The notes under the pieces are model-generated. The model saw only the letters and a list, made by a program, of their open reading frames with translations. It made no database searches and had not been told where the DNA came from. The position numbers and the translations under genes were made by a program. From assembly GCA_004558525.1 (NCBI GenBank), contig SFCQ01000011.1, positions 1 through 64,000 on the forward strand: 64,000 nucleotides of DNA, written 5' to 3'. Shown piece by piece: positions 21,261 through 29,855 of the stretch (the stretch's first letter is position 1; the number at the start of each line of letters is the position of its first letter). Source of the DNA: Clostridiales bacterium (GTDB lineage: Bacteria; Bacillota; Clostridia; Christensenellales; CAG-138).

Positions 21261-21755
21261 ATGGATATAAGCGCTAAAGAAAAGCGACAAAACGAACGCG
21301 CAGCGGTGAGGCGGCTGCTGATGTATTGGGGCAATGCGGAGCGTACGCGCACGGACAAGGAGCGGCAGCTTGTGACGGTAGATGAAGAGATTGAAAGTCA
21401 GTACGACCTTCACCCGCAAAGGCTGACGGGTATGCCGCATGGGAGCGGGGTATCTGATGCCACATACAATGCGGCGCTGAAAGCCACCCGCGAGATAAAG
21501 CGGCTCGAACGCAAGAAGCAACGCCTTGAAACCGAGCTGCAAGAGCTGAATTATCACGCGAGCATGATAGAGTTCGAGGTGATGTGTCTGCCGCCGCTGG
21601 AGTGCGAGGTGATAAAGCTTCGGTATGTGGAGTACGGCGTGGCGAAAAGCGGGTACTGGGAAAAGATAGCACAGAGGATGCATGTGTCGCAGGATTGGGC
21701 AAAGGCCCTGGAACGGCGAGGCGTGGAAAAGCTGATAAATCGCATTGCCCCATAA
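21261..21755 (+). CDS. Late-gene transcription regulator, ArpU/sigma-70 region 4-like
   Basis: 164 residues with a central coiled coil (about 75-105; AALKATREIKRLERKKQRLETELQ) and a C-terminal sigma-region-4-like HTH (LPPLECEVIKLRYVEYGVAKSGYWEKIAQRMHVSQDW). Proteins like this stand directly before the packaging genes in Firmicute phages, where ArpU/RinA-type regulators switch on late transcription. ATG at 21261 chosen; AGGTAGCAGG precedes it. Confidence 0.8.
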   Translation: MDISAKEKRQNERAAVRRLLMYWGNAERTRTDKERQLVTVDEEIESQYDLHPQRLTGMPHGSGVSDATYNAALKATREIKRLERKKQRLETELQELNYHASMIEFEVMCLPPLECEVIKLRYVEYGVAKSGYWEKIAQRMHVSQDWAKALERRGVEKLINRIAP

Positions 21756-21802
21756 AAGTCAACACGATACAACACGATTTATGTGCTATACTGATATCAT
21801 CA

Positions 21803-21836
21803 GAAAAGGGCTGCGTAGAGCGGCTCTTTTCTCAAA
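21803..21836 (+). terminator. Hairpin after the late regulator
   Basis: An imperfect stem around GGGCTGCGTAGAGCGGCTC, flanked by AAAAG and CTTTTC, so the stem extends to GAAAAGGGC/GCTCTTTTC. It lacks a clean U-run; it could be a terminator or a processing site. Just before it, GTGCTATACT looks like an extended -10 of a late promoter. Confidence 0.35.
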
Positions 21837-21845
21837 GGGGGATAT

Positions 21846-22007
21846 ATGGAAAAAATACAGTGGGTGCCGCCGCCAGAACACAATAGCACTGATATAAAGT
21901 GGATATGCACTCCAAAATCCTGCGCTGAGTGTGACCACTATAACCAAAAGCAAAAGCGGTGCGGGGTGAAGGAGTGCCCGTATCCGGCAAGGAGGGGAAA
22001 AAGTTGA
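21846..22007 (+). CDS. Small cysteine-rich phage protein
   Basis: 53 residues (MEKIQWVPPPEHNS...) with CTPKSCAECDHYNQKQKRCGVKECPYP, six Cys within 27 residues, almost certainly a zinc knuckle or ribbon. SD GGGGGATAT. It is the first gene after the late regulator. Function unknown. Confidence 0.65.
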   Translation: MEKIQWVPPPEHNSTDIKWICTPKSCAECDHYNQKQKRCGVKECPYPARRGKS

Positions 22008-22032
22008 CGCCGTGGCGACTGTGTATTATGAT
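22004..22032 (+). promoter_or_regulatory. Promoter in front of the zinc-ribbon membrane protein
   Basis: TTGACG (22004-22009), 17-base spacer, TATGAT (22027-22032). It overlaps the stop of the previous gene and lies 33 bases before the ATG at 22066. Confidence 0.6.
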
Positions 22033-22065
22033 TGACCTATCACATCGTGATGGGAGGATATCATA

Positions 22066-22602
22066 ATGGCATACTGCAAAAATTGCGGCAAAGAGACGGA
22101 CTGCCTTAGCAAAAGCGGATACTGCAAGGACTGCGCGGAGCAAATCCTACGCGAGCGTGAGGGGAAGCCACCGAAGGCAAAAAAGCCGATATACAAGCAA
22201 GCGTGGTTTATCGTCTTGTGCGTGCTGGTGGCAGCGCTTATGATTAACGCGATTGCGCACACTGGCGAGGGGACAGACGTATATGACGACGTGGTTAAAT
22301 CATTCGGCGTGGCGGGGTACATAGATGATACGAACAATCTTGTGGTGTACACGCTCGCAAGCCCGGATGCGGAATTTAAGCAAAGCGTTAAGACAAAGAT
22401 TGCTGATATCCTTATAGCACATTATGGCGCGGACAAATACGTTGACATTGAACAAATAACAATAGTCGTATTAAGCGAATCGGATGGTGGTGAGCCGCAA
22501 ATTATAGCCGCGTGGAATTGTACCCGCGGGGACACGGCGAACGTCATAGACATTGACGACGACATAGCGACAGCGGCCATTGTAATGGCACAGGGAGATT
22601 GA
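22066..22602 (+). CDS. Zinc-ribbon membrane protein with extracytoplasmic domain, candidate moron
   Basis: 178 residues. An N-terminal zinc ribbon (YCKNCGKETDCL, YCKDCAEQI, residues about 3-27) is followed by a basic hinge, one membrane helix (about 46-66, WFIVLCVLVAALMINAIA) and a 110-residue outer domain of alternating strands and acidic turns. The combination of cytoplasmic zinc ribbon, one helix and an outer domain is common in Clostridia, but this outer domain is unknown to me. It has its own promoter and is inserted between regulator and packaging genes, the usual place of genes expressed from the prophage. Confidence 0.7.
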   Translation: MAYCKNCGKETDCLSKSGYCKDCAEQILREREGKPPKAKKPIYKQAWFIVLCVLVAALMINAIAHTGEGTDVYDDVVKSFGVAGYIDDTNNLVVYTLASPDAEFKQSVKTKIADILIAHYGADKYVDIEQITIVVLSESDGGEPQIIAAWNCTRGDTANVIDIDDDIATAAIVMAQGD

Positions 22603-22904
22603 TGGCTAAAGAGTATACTAAGGGTTTTTACACTCATAAGGCGTGGCGACAGTGCCGCGCCGCTTTTATATCCGACCGCATAGCGATAGATGGAGGGCGA
22701 TGCCAACTGTGCCATGAGGCGCAGGGATACATAGTGCATCACAAGCAGGAGCTCGACCAACAAAACATTATGGATGCGGACGTGGCGCTTAATCACAGCA
22801 ATCTGATGTATCTTTGCCAAGATTGCCACAACAAAGTGCATGGCAAGACGCGGCCGAGCGTGATAATGCCGGACGGCAGGACGGTGACCCTCCCCCTATC
22901 CTGA
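22602..22904 (+). CDS. Phage HNH endonuclease
   Basis: 100 residues with a classical zinc HNH fold: CQLCHEAQGYIVHHKQEL (first CxxC and His-His), DVALNHSNLMYLCQDCHNKVHG (Asn, second CxxC and final His). HNH proteins next to the terminase genes are needed for DNA packaging in HK97-like phages and are a marker of cos-type packaging. ATG 22602 overlaps the previous stop. Confidence 0.92.
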   Translation: MAKEYTKGFYTHKAWRQCRAAFISDRIAIDGGRCQLCHEAQGYIVHHKQELDQQNIMDADVALNHSNLMYLCQDCHNKVHGKTRPSVIMPDGRTVTLPLS

Positions 22905-23000
22905 TCCGCGGAGCGGGGTGGGCGATACCGGGCGCCCCAGATACGAATAATACGCGGGTCGTGCAAGGATTTTTTGGAAGATAGAAGGAGATGGACTAAC

Positions 23001-23354
23001 ATGGCGGGAAGGAAAAAGAAAAACAAGGAAGTGGGCGTGGAAGAACTGCGCGCCCTTGCAAAAACGTATGGGCTGGAAGAAAACCCGCTGCTAATATCAC
23101 AAATAGAAATGTACGCCGTGCAGCAGCGCGTAATATCGATGATACGCGAGGAACTTAATAACTCGGACGCTGCTGTATCAAAGGAATACGTCAAGGGACG
23201 CGAGAACCTATATGCACACCCGCTGATAAAGGAGCTGCCGAAGCACGCCGACAGCGCGACGCGAACGGCAGACGGGATCGTCAAACTGATAAAGGAACTG
23301 GGAACCAAGGGCGGTGATGATGATGGCTTCGAGGCGTTTGTCAGCAGCCGCTAA
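23001..23354 (+). CDS. Terminase small subunit, P27 family
   Basis: 117 residues, helical, with a basic N-terminus (AGRKKKNKEVG) and an oligomerising C-terminal half, placed directly before the large subunit as P27-type small terminases are. It recognises the packaging site and regulates the large subunit. SD GAAGGAG. It overlaps the large subunit by about 30 bases. Confidence 0.8.
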   Translation: MAGRKKKNKEVGVEELRALAKTYGLEENPLLISQIEMYAVQQRVISMIREELNNSDAAVSKEYVKGRENLYAHPLIKELPKHADSATRTADGIVKLIKELGTKGGDDDGFEAFVSSR

Positions 23355-25014
23355 CCCTATCCGAGAATACTACGCAAAAATCGAAAGCGGGGAGGAAATC
23401 GTAAGCGACAAGGTAAGGCGAACGTATAAAAAAGTGGTAGCTGACCTTGACAGCAAAAACAGCGAATATTACTACGACCCCAAGCGCGCCCAGCACGTCA
23501 TAGACTTTGTACAAAACTACTGCCGACACAGCAAAGGCAAACTGGGCGGTCAGAAAATACAGCTCGAACTTTGGGAAAAAGCTTTTTTGTCAACTGTGTT
23601 TGGCTTTGTGGATATTGAGGGTAACCGAAAATACCGCGAGGCCATTTTGATTATAGGCCGCAAAAATGGCAAGAGCTTGCTTGCGTCCGCTATCGGGCTA
23701 TACCTTATGCTTGCGGACGGCGAAGCCGGCGCAGATGTGTACGCCGTGGCTACCACACGAGACCAAGCAAAAATTGTGTGGCTGGAAGCAAAGCGCATGG
23801 TGAAAAAGTCGCCCGTGCTGCTGCGACGGGTGCGACCGCTTGTAGGCGAAATGGTAGCAGATTTTAACGAGGCCACATTCCGCCCGCTTGCGTCCGATAG
23901 TGATACGCTGGACGGCCTGAATGTCCACGGAAGCATAATGGACGAGCTTGCCGCATGGAAGCGCGGCAAGGAATTGTACGATGTAGTAATCGACGGCAAC
24001 AGCGCGCGCGAACAACCGCTGAACATCATAACGACAACGGCGGGAACTGTGCGCGAGGACATATACGACCAGAAATATGACGAGGCGCGCCGCGTCATAA
24101 ATGGATACGACGACCCCGCAGGCTATCATGACGAGACCATGATAGCTTTTATATATGAGCTGGATAAACGCGCGGAATGGACTGACCCCAGCTGCTGGAA
24201 GAAGGCCAACCCCGGACTTGGCACAATAAAGAATTATGAAACGCTTGCCCGAAAGGTCGAACGCGCGAAGGATAATCCGGGGCTTGTCAAAAATCTGGTA
24301 TGCAAAGAATTTAATATACCCGAAACAACATCCGAAGCATGGCTGACGTTTGAAGAAGTTGAAAACAGGACAACCTACGATTTGGCACAGCTTAAACCGC
24401 GCTACGGCATAGGCGGCGTGGACTTGTCAAGCACTACCGATCTGACGGCGGCAAAGGTAATCTTCCAGGTGCGGGGCGACCCGCACATATATGTCAAATC
24501 TATGTACTGGCTGCCAGAAGATTTGATAGAAAAGCGCGTCCGCGAAGATAAAATCCCATATGATGTGTGGATAGAGCGCGGGCTTATGCGCACATGTGCG
24601 GGCAATAAGGTATATGCGCACGATGTTGTTAACTGGTTTGTGGAGCAGCAGGAGCAGAACGACATCTACATACCATGGATTGGCTACGATAGTTGGAGCG
24701 CGACATATTTTGTTGAGGAAATGCGGGGACACTTTGGGGCGGAAAGCATGGTGCCTGTAATACAGGGATATAAAACCCTGTCCGCGCCGATGAAATCACT
24801 CGGTGCGGATTTGGCTGCAAAGCTTATAGTCTATAATGACAACCCGCTGGACAAGTGGAATTTTAGCAATGTAGCATATGAAGAAGATAAAAACGCCAAT
24901 ATCCGCCCATGCAAAACGTCCCGACCGACGCGGCGAATTGACGGCTTTATGGCGCTGCTTGATGCATATGTAGTGCTGCAAGACAAAAAAACAGATTATG
25001 AAAACATGATATAA
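23323..25014 (+). CDS. terL: Terminase large subunit
   Basis: About 563 residues. The packaging ATPase domain has the Walker A variant GRKNGKS (residues near 105) and Walker B SIMDELAAW near 200, followed by coupling motif TTTAG. The RNase H-like nuclease domain begins GGVDLSSTTDLTA near 365 and continues to the Asp-rich end (TSRPTRRIDGFMALLDAY). This matches the Terminase_1/HK97-type family. Three ATG codons and one GTG follow one another at 23314-23325; the last ATG is chosen by spacing from AAGGGCGG. Confidence 0.95.
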   Translation: MASRRLSAAANPIREYYAKIESGEEIVSDKVRRTYKKVVADLDSKNSEYYYDPKRAQHVIDFVQNYCRHSKGKLGGQKIQLELWEKAFLSTVFGFVDIEGNRKYREAILIIGRKNGKSLLASAIGLYLMLADGEAGADVYAVATTRDQAKIVWLEAKRMVKKSPVLLRRVRPLVGEMVADFNEATFRPLASDSDTLDGLNVHGSIMDELAAWKRGKELYDVVIDGNSAREQPLNIITTTAGTVREDIYDQKYDEARRVINGYDDPAGYHDETMIAFIYELDKRAEWTDPSCWKKANPGLGTIKNYETLARKVERAKDNPGLVKNLVCKEFNIPETTSEAWLTFEEVENRTTYDLAQLKPRYGIGGVDLSSTTDLTAAKVIFQVRGDPHIYVKSMYWLPEDLIEKRVREDKIPYDVWIERGLMRTCAGNKVYAHDVVNWFVEQQEQNDIYIPWIGYDSWSATYFVEEMRGHFGAESMVPVIQGYKTLSAPMKSLGADLAAKLIVYNDNPLDKWNFSNVAYEEDKNANIRPCKTSRPTRRIDGFMALLDAYVVLQDKKTDYENMI

Positions 25015-25024
25015 GGGGGATACC

Positions 25025-26224
25025 GTGGGACTTTTTCAAAAGCTTTTCCCCAAACCGCAAGCAAAGGCGGTGGACGGATATTTTCAGACGCTGACGGGAT
25101 ATACGCCGGCGTTTACCACTTTTTCGGGAGGGGTGTATGAGGCACAAATTACGCGCGCGGCCATACACGCAATCGCTACCCATGCGTCAAAGCTTAAACC
25201 AGAGGTTACAAACAACGAGCAGCTTGCGCGGCTTTTGCAGCACCGCCCGAACCCGTGGCAAAACACGAGCCAGTTTTTATATCGCGTGGCAACGATTTTT
25301 GCCGTTGATAATAATGCTTTTATTGTACCGATATACGATGAGTATTTTGAGCGTATAATTGGCTACTACCCAATACTGCCAAGCATGGCGGAACTGGTAG
25401 ACCACGACGGCGAGCCGTGGCTAAGGTACACATTTTCAAATGGTGCGAAAGCGGCGATTGAATTTAGCAAGGTTGGCGTGCTAACACAATTTCAGTATCA
25501 GCAAGATTTTTTTGGCGAGAACAACGCGCCCCTGCGCACCACTTTGCAGCTTATAGATACGCAAAATCAAGGCATAGAGCTTGGTATTAAAAATTCAGCG
25601 GCAATCCGCTTCATGGCCAAGCTTGGGAACTCCCTTCGTCCCGACGACATAGAAGCGGAGAGGGAACGCTTTGTAAAATCGAACTTTGGCGCGGCCAACA
25701 ACGGCGGCGTAATGATGTTTGATACAAAATATGCCGAGGTTAAGCAGATAATCAGCAAGCCGTATATAGTCGATGCCGACCAAATGAAAGCCATAAACGA
25801 TAGTGTATATAACTATTTCGGTGTAAATGAGAAAATACTGCGGAACGAATGGGATGAGGATGATTATACTGCATTTTACGAGGGCAAAATAGAACCTTTT
25901 GCGGTGCAGCTTGGCCTTGCTATGACCAACATGACGTACAGCGACCGCGCAATAGCGTTTGGCAACGAAATTATGTTTAGCAGTAACCGCCTGCAGTATG
26001 CATCGACAAGCGCAAAACTGCAAGTGACACAAACGCTGCTTGACCGCGGTATAATCAGCCGCAATCAGGCTTGCGATATATGGCAGCTGCCGCACATCGA
26101 GGGCGGCGACGATTATGTGATACGCGGGGAATACATGAGCGCGGACAACACGGCGAGGAACCTGCGCGAGGTGAAGCCGGAAGAACCAGAGGAAGAAACG
26201 GAGGACGACAATGGTGACGAATGA
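25025..26224 (+). CDS. Portal protein, HK97 family
   Basis: 399 residues from a GTG start (SD AAGGGGGA). The core motifs of the HK97-type portal are visible: ARLLQHRPNPWQNTSQFLYRV near residue 70, LYRYTMS-like strand, VNEKILRNEWDEDDYTAFYEGKIEPF near residue 270. It forms the dodecameric ring through which DNA enters and to which the neck binds. Acidic C-terminus. Overlaps the protease gene by 14 bases. Confidence 0.93.
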   Translation: MGLFQKLFPKPQAKAVDGYFQTLTGYTPAFTTFSGGVYEAQITRAAIHAIATHASKLKPEVTNNEQLARLLQHRPNPWQNTSQFLYRVATIFAVDNNAFIVPIYDEYFERIIGYYPILPSMAELVDHDGEPWLRYTFSNGAKAAIEFSKVGVLTQFQYQQDFFGENNAPLRTTLQLIDTQNQGIELGIKNSAAIRFMAKLGNSLRPDDIEAERERFVKSNFGAANNGGVMMFDTKYAEVKQIISKPYIVDADQMKAINDSVYNYFGVNEKILRNEWDEDDYTAFYEGKIEPFAVQLGLAMTNMTYSDRAIAFGNEIMFSSNRLQYASTSAKLQVTQTLLDRGIISRNQACDIWQLPHIEGGDDYVIRGEYMSADNTARNLREVKPEEPEEETEDDNGDE

Positions 26225-26801
26225 TAGGCAATACCGCGCCTTTGAGGTACGAGCGAATGAAGCTGAATGCCGAGTAGAAGGATACGCGGCAATTTTTAAC
26301 TCCCCAACCGTCATGTATGAATGGGACGGGGTGCAGTACAAGGAAGCCATCGATGCGCGAGCCTTTAGCGAAACGCAAATGGCCGACGTGGTAATGAACT
26401 ACAACCACATGGGGAAACCCGTGGCGCGGACAAAAAACGGAACGCTTGCCTTGACCGTGGATGACGTGGGACTGAAAATCAGTGCCGATTTGTCGGGCAC
26501 AGAAGAAGGCCGCCGCTTGTACGAAGAAATTAAAGGCGGTTATATAGACAAAATGTCCTTTGCGTTTACGGTGAGTGCGGAAGAATACAATCGCGATACA
26601 CGGACGCGCACGATAACAGGTATCAAGCGGCTTTTTGATGTGGCCGCCGTAGATATACCCGCCTACGATGCGACAAGCATCAGCGCGCGGTCTTTTTACT
26701 CTGCGGAGGCGGAGCGAGAGGCGGCGGAGGCCGCAAAGCGCGAAAGGCAAAAAAGAAAAATCAAAATCTTAATGGAGGTACTTAAAAATGACTATGACTG
26801 A
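26211..26801 (+). CDS. Prohead protease, HK97 family
   Basis: 196 residues, herpesvirus-assemblin-like serine protease: VEGYAAIFNSPT, the His in VMNYNHMGKP near residue 64, and the Ser in DKMSFAFTV near 117, forming the catalytic pair. It should cleave the capsid N-terminal scaffold during maturation. The C-terminus is a charged helix, overlapping the capsid gene by 14 bases. Confidence 0.93.
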   Translation: MVTNDRQYRAFEVRANEAECRVEGYAAIFNSPTVMYEWDGVQYKEAIDARAFSETQMADVVMNYNHMGKPVARTKNGTLALTVDDVGLKISADLSGTEEGRRLYEEIKGGYIDKMSFAFTVSAEEYNRDTRTRTITGIKRLFDVAAVDIPAYDATSISARSFYSAEAEREAAEAAKRERQKRKIKILMEVLKNDYD

Positions 26802-27915
26802 AATTGAAGCCCGACTGGCCGCGATACCCGCCGAGCTTGAGAAGGATGGAGCTGACCTTGACGCGCTTGAGCAGGAGGTGCGCAACCTGACTGCCGAAAA
26901 GCAGAAGATAACTACCACCGCCGAAAAGCGCAAGGCGCTTATCGCGGAGATAACCAGCAATGGCGAGGGCGCGCCCATAATGCGCAAGGCCGAAAAACCC
27001 GCTGACCCGTACAACACGCCTGAATATCGTAACGCATGGGCTAAGGCCATACGCGGGCTGCCCATGACCGACGCAGAAAAGCGCGCTTATAGTAACGGCA
27101 CGGGTACTGGCGCAGAAGTAATCCCCACCGCACTTGCCAACCAGATAATCGACAAAATGAAAACCATCGCGCCGATGCTGAATGAAATTGACCTGCTGTC
27201 CGTAGCGGGCAATGTCAAGTACGCGGTCGAAGGCACTAATAACGCCGCGTCCATCCACACCGAGAACGCAACTATAACCGCGGCGGCGGACACCCTTGCG
27301 ACGGTATCTCTCGGTGGCTATGAAATCACCAAGCTGGTGCAGATATCCGACACTGTGAAAACGATGAGCATACCCGCCTTTGAAACTTGGATAGTAAACA
27401 AACTGGCGGAAGCCCTTGCTCGTAAGGTCGAGGACTTGATAATATCTGGATCCGGCACATCCGAACCGAAGGGCATAGACAAGGCCAACACCTGGGGCGC
27501 GGATAACAGCGTAACCGTCACCAAGACCGGCACGCTGTCCACCCAGAACGTGCTTGACCTTATCGGGCTGCTTAACGCGGGCTATGATAGCAACGCTAAA
27601 TTTTTGATGTCCAAGCGCACCCTCTTTACTGACTTTATGCCTTTGCAGGATAAAGCCAAGAATGACATCGTAACGATGGAGGGCAAAAATTATTACATCT
27701 TTGGCTATCCCGTGCTGATAAGCGACTATGTGACGCTACACGAAGCGTATCTTGGCGACTATCGCAAGGTGGTAGGTAACATGCCGGAGAGCATGAGCGT
27801 AAAGAGCGCCTTTGACATCAACACCAACAGTTACAAGTATCTGGGCGTGTGCATGTTTGACTGCACCCCCGCGCTGGGCGAAGCGGTTGTTAAGCTTGTA
27901 AAGGCAAGCAACTAA
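26788..27915 (+). CDS. Major capsid protein, HK97 fold
   Basis: 375 residues. Residues 1-95 form the coiled-coil delta/scaffold domain (EIEARLAAIPAELEKDGADLDALEQE) that the protease removes. The capsid fold follows, with YALGGYEITKL-like and GDYRKVVGNMPESMSV signatures near residues 165 and 325, and a glycine-rich loop. No chance of confusion with other head genes: position, size and domain order agree. Confidence 0.94.
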   Translation: MTMTEIEARLAAIPAELEKDGADLDALEQEVRNLTAEKQKITTTAEKRKALIAEITSNGEGAPIMRKAEKPADPYNTPEYRNAWAKAIRGLPMTDAEKRAYSNGTGTGAEVIPTALANQIIDKMKTIAPMLNEIDLLSVAGNVKYAVEGTNNAASIHTENATITAAADTLATVSLGGYEITKLVQISDTVKTMSIPAFETWIVNKLAEALARKVEDLIISGSGTSEPKGIDKANTWGADNSVTVTKTGTLSTQNVLDLIGLLNAGYDSNAKFLMSKRTLFTDFMPLQDKAKNDIVTMEGKNYYIFGYPVLISDYVTLHEAYLGDYRKVVGNMPESMSVKSAFDINTNSYKYLGVCMFDCTPALGEAVVKLVKASN

Positions 27916-27925
27916 TGACTAATGG

Positions 27926-27945
27926 GAGGGGCGCAAGCCCCTCTT
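27926..27945 (+). terminator. Hairpin after the capsid gene
   Basis: A perfect 7-bp stem GAGGGGC/GCCCCTC with GCAA tetraloop and a short TT end. It is weak as terminator and may instead reduce downstream expression or protect the abundant capsid mRNA. Confidence 0.45.
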
Positions 27946-27965
27946 CCTGCTAAAAGGAGAATGGA

Positions 27966-28235
27966 ATGGCACAGGAAATGCTGCTGAACATCGTGCGCAC
28001 GTCCCTGCGCCGCAAGTCTACGGACTTAGACCAGCTTGAACTTGTGCCGCTTATAGAGGCGGCGAAAGCGGACTTGTCTGCGGCAGGGGTAGAGAGGATA
28101 AACGACTACGATCCAATGGTGCAAGCAGCTGTGATGCTGTATGTGCGCTGGGTGATAGAACGCGACACGCAAATGCGCAGCGTGTACGAGCGCGTAAAAA
28201 ACGGCATGGCGCTTAACGGCAAGTACCGTGCTTAA
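27966..28235 (+). CDS. Head-tail connector protein (gp6-like)
   Basis: 89 residues, helical (VRTSLRRKSTDLDQLELVPLIEAAKADL, MVQAAVMLYVRWVIE), as expected of the phage QLRG/gp6-type connector that binds below the portal. Assignment rests on length, helical pattern and position after the capsid gene. SD AAAGGAG. Confidence 0.78.
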   Translation: MAQEMLLNIVRTSLRRKSTDLDQLELVPLIEAAKADLSAAGVERINDYDPMVQAAVMLYVRWVIERDTQMRSVYERVKNGMALNGKYRA

Positions 28236-28542
28236 CCACTTTGACGATACCATAAAATTGCGCAAGATAACGCCAACCATAACAGACGGGTTTGCTACTC
28301 AGACCGTGACAACCCGCGAGGTGTGGGCAGACAAGCAGAGCGCAACGCGGCAGGAATACTACGCCGCGGCTGCTGTCAATCGACGAATCGACGTAATATT
28401 TGTGGTAAATACAATCGACTATGCGGGTGAAGAAGAACTTGAATATAACGGCGATATATACGACATTGTACGCACATATCAGCCAAGTCTTGACCGCGTG
28501 GAGCTGACCTGTGAAAGGAGGCGGCAGCGTGACAATAAATAA
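28228..28542 (+). CDS. Phage head-tail adaptor
   Basis: 104 residues, GTG start, beta-rich. The stretch VWADKQSATRQEYYAAAAVN, then FVVNTIDY and IYDIVRTYQPSLDRVELTCERR, fits the SPP1 gp16/HK97 head closure family. It should close the connector and accept the tail. Overlaps the upstream gene by eight bases. Confidence 0.8.
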   Translation: MLNHFDDTIKLRKITPTITDGFATQTVTTREVWADKQSATRQEYYAAAAVNRRIDVIFVVNTIDYAGEEELEYNGDIYDIVRTYQPSLDRVELTCERRRQRDNK

Positions 28543-28855
28543 TGCTTTGGCCGCGCTAAAGCTGCCCGTAACCCACCCGCCTTATAAGGGAGAGGCCAAC
28601 GAGTATATTACCTATCAGCTTATCACTCAATCGACAACGCTGTATGCCGAAGGAATCGAGGCGGAAACGTCTGTGCTGTACGCGGTAGACTACTACACCA
28701 AGACCGCGCCGTTTGCAGAGAAGCTGCTTGAAATCAAACGACTTTTGCAGACGGCGGGATGGACTTGCACCGTGAACGCTGAGGACTACGAGCCGGATAC
28801 GGGGCTATATCACATCCCCATGACGGCGACACGTGTGGGCGGTATATATGGCTAA
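28529..28855 (+). CDS. Tail completion/minor head-tail protein
   Basis: 108 residues from GTG 28529, six bases after AAAGGAGG. Pattern (ALAALKLPVTHPPYKGEANEYITYQL, YAVDYYTKTAPFAEKLLEIKRLLQTAGW, PMTATRVGGIYG) is that of small proteins encoded just before the HK97 gp10-like gene, probably tail-terminator or completion proteins. Name by position and fold only. Confidence 0.65.
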   Translation: MTINNALAALKLPVTHPPYKGEANEYITYQLITQSTTLYAEGIEAETSVLYAVDYYTKTAPFAEKLLEIKRLLQTAGWTCTVNAEDYEPDTGLYHIPMTATRVGGIYG

Positions 28856-29264
28856 AATCGAGCTGTCCGGACTTGACGAAGTACAAAAAGCCCTGCAAGA
28901 GACTGATGCAGGGCTTGAAGATTTTATAGATGCGGTGCTTGCGGACGGCGGGCAAATCGCAAAAGCCAAAGTCGAGCAGAGCATAACGCGGTACCGCCAT
29001 TTTAGGGCGGGTGAGCTGCTAAGATCTATTAAAATCACCAAAAGCAAAGACAAAGACGGGCAGAAATATGTCGAGGTCAAGGCGGCGGGTAAACGCGAAA
29101 ACGGCACCCGCAATGGCGAGGTTGCATTTGTCCTAAATTATGGGCGGTCAAACTACACCGGCACACACTTTTGGACAGAAGCAGAAGAACAAGCCCGCAA
29201 AGAATATGAAGAACTTGTAAATCAAAAAACCGACCTTTTTTTGAAGGAGAAAGGACTAAATTAA
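28848..29264 (+). CDS. HK97 gp10 family tail-head joining protein
   Basis: 138 residues. The opening ELSGLDEVQKALQ, the SITRYRHFRAGELLRSIKIT stretch, VAFVLNYGRSNYTGTHFWTEA and the coiled C-terminus are the pattern of the HK97 gp10/tail-component family. It occupies the usual place before the tail tube gene. It overlaps the preceding gene by eight bases. Confidence 0.86.
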   Translation: MAKIELSGLDEVQKALQETDAGLEDFIDAVLADGGQIAKAKVEQSITRYRHFRAGELLRSIKITKSKDKDGQKYVEVKAAGKRENGTRNGEVAFVLNYGRSNYTGTHFWTEAEEQARKEYEELVNQKTDLFLKEKGLN

Positions 29265-29846
29265 ATGCCTACTTTTGACTTGCGCGGCCTGAAAGTGGCC
29301 GAGTACAAAAACGCAAGCGGCACGGTGACATATGACACCCCCACAAGCATGGGCGACGCTATGACTGTGCAGCTTAACCTTACGTCCGCCGAGGGCAGAC
29401 TATATGCAGAAGGCAAACTCGCTGAATATATGAAACAAGTGACGGGCGGCACAATATCCGCGGGCGTGAAGTACATACCAGACGACGCCCAGAAGCTAAT
29501 GTTTGGCGTAACCGAAAAATCACGCACCATATCCACTACCGCGACCAAGAGTCTATTGACCACGGCGAAGGACACGCCCAAGTATGTCGGCCTTGGCTTT
29601 TATGCGCCCGATATGCGGGACGGCTCGAACAAGGTAACGGCTTGTTTTGTGCATAAGGTGCTTTTTGGCCAGCCTGCCATGAATTTGCAGACCAAGGGCG
29701 AAAACATACAATTTCAAACGCCGACGACGACGGGACAGTTTTTGCCAAGCGATGCGGCAACACAGGACATCATGGAGGTGGCCGTGCTTGATGATGCTGC
29801 CGGGGCTATAGCATGGATAAATGCTTGCTTTGGCGCGAGCGCATAA
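29265..29846 (+). CDS. Major tail tube protein
   Basis: 193 residues. Beta-rich with the Siphovirus phi13-type major tail protein pattern (LRGLKVAEYKNASGTVTY, TDKTIS-like middle, then FVHKVLFGQPAMNLQTKGENIQFQTPTTTG and IMEVAVLDDAAGAIAWIN). Hexamers stack to form the tail tube. SD GAGAAAGG. Confidence 0.88.
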   Translation: MPTFDLRGLKVAEYKNASGTVTYDTPTSMGDAMTVQLNLTSAEGRLYAEGKLAEYMKQVTGGTISAGVKYIPDDAQKLMFGVTEKSRTISTTATKSLLTTAKDTPKYVGLGFYAPDMRDGSNKVTACFVHKVLFGQPAMNLQTKGENIQFQTPTTTGQFLPSDAATQDIMEVAVLDDAAGAIAWINACFGASA

Positions 29847-29855
29847 GGTGACTGC

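Noticed and set aside
19642..22904. Block of small genes between methyltransferase and terminase as a possible new defence island
   Set aside because: Most resemble ordinary phage accessory proteins (Lar, DUF551, zinc ribbons, late regulator). Only the 22066 gene keeps features that could suggest a defence or exclusion role.
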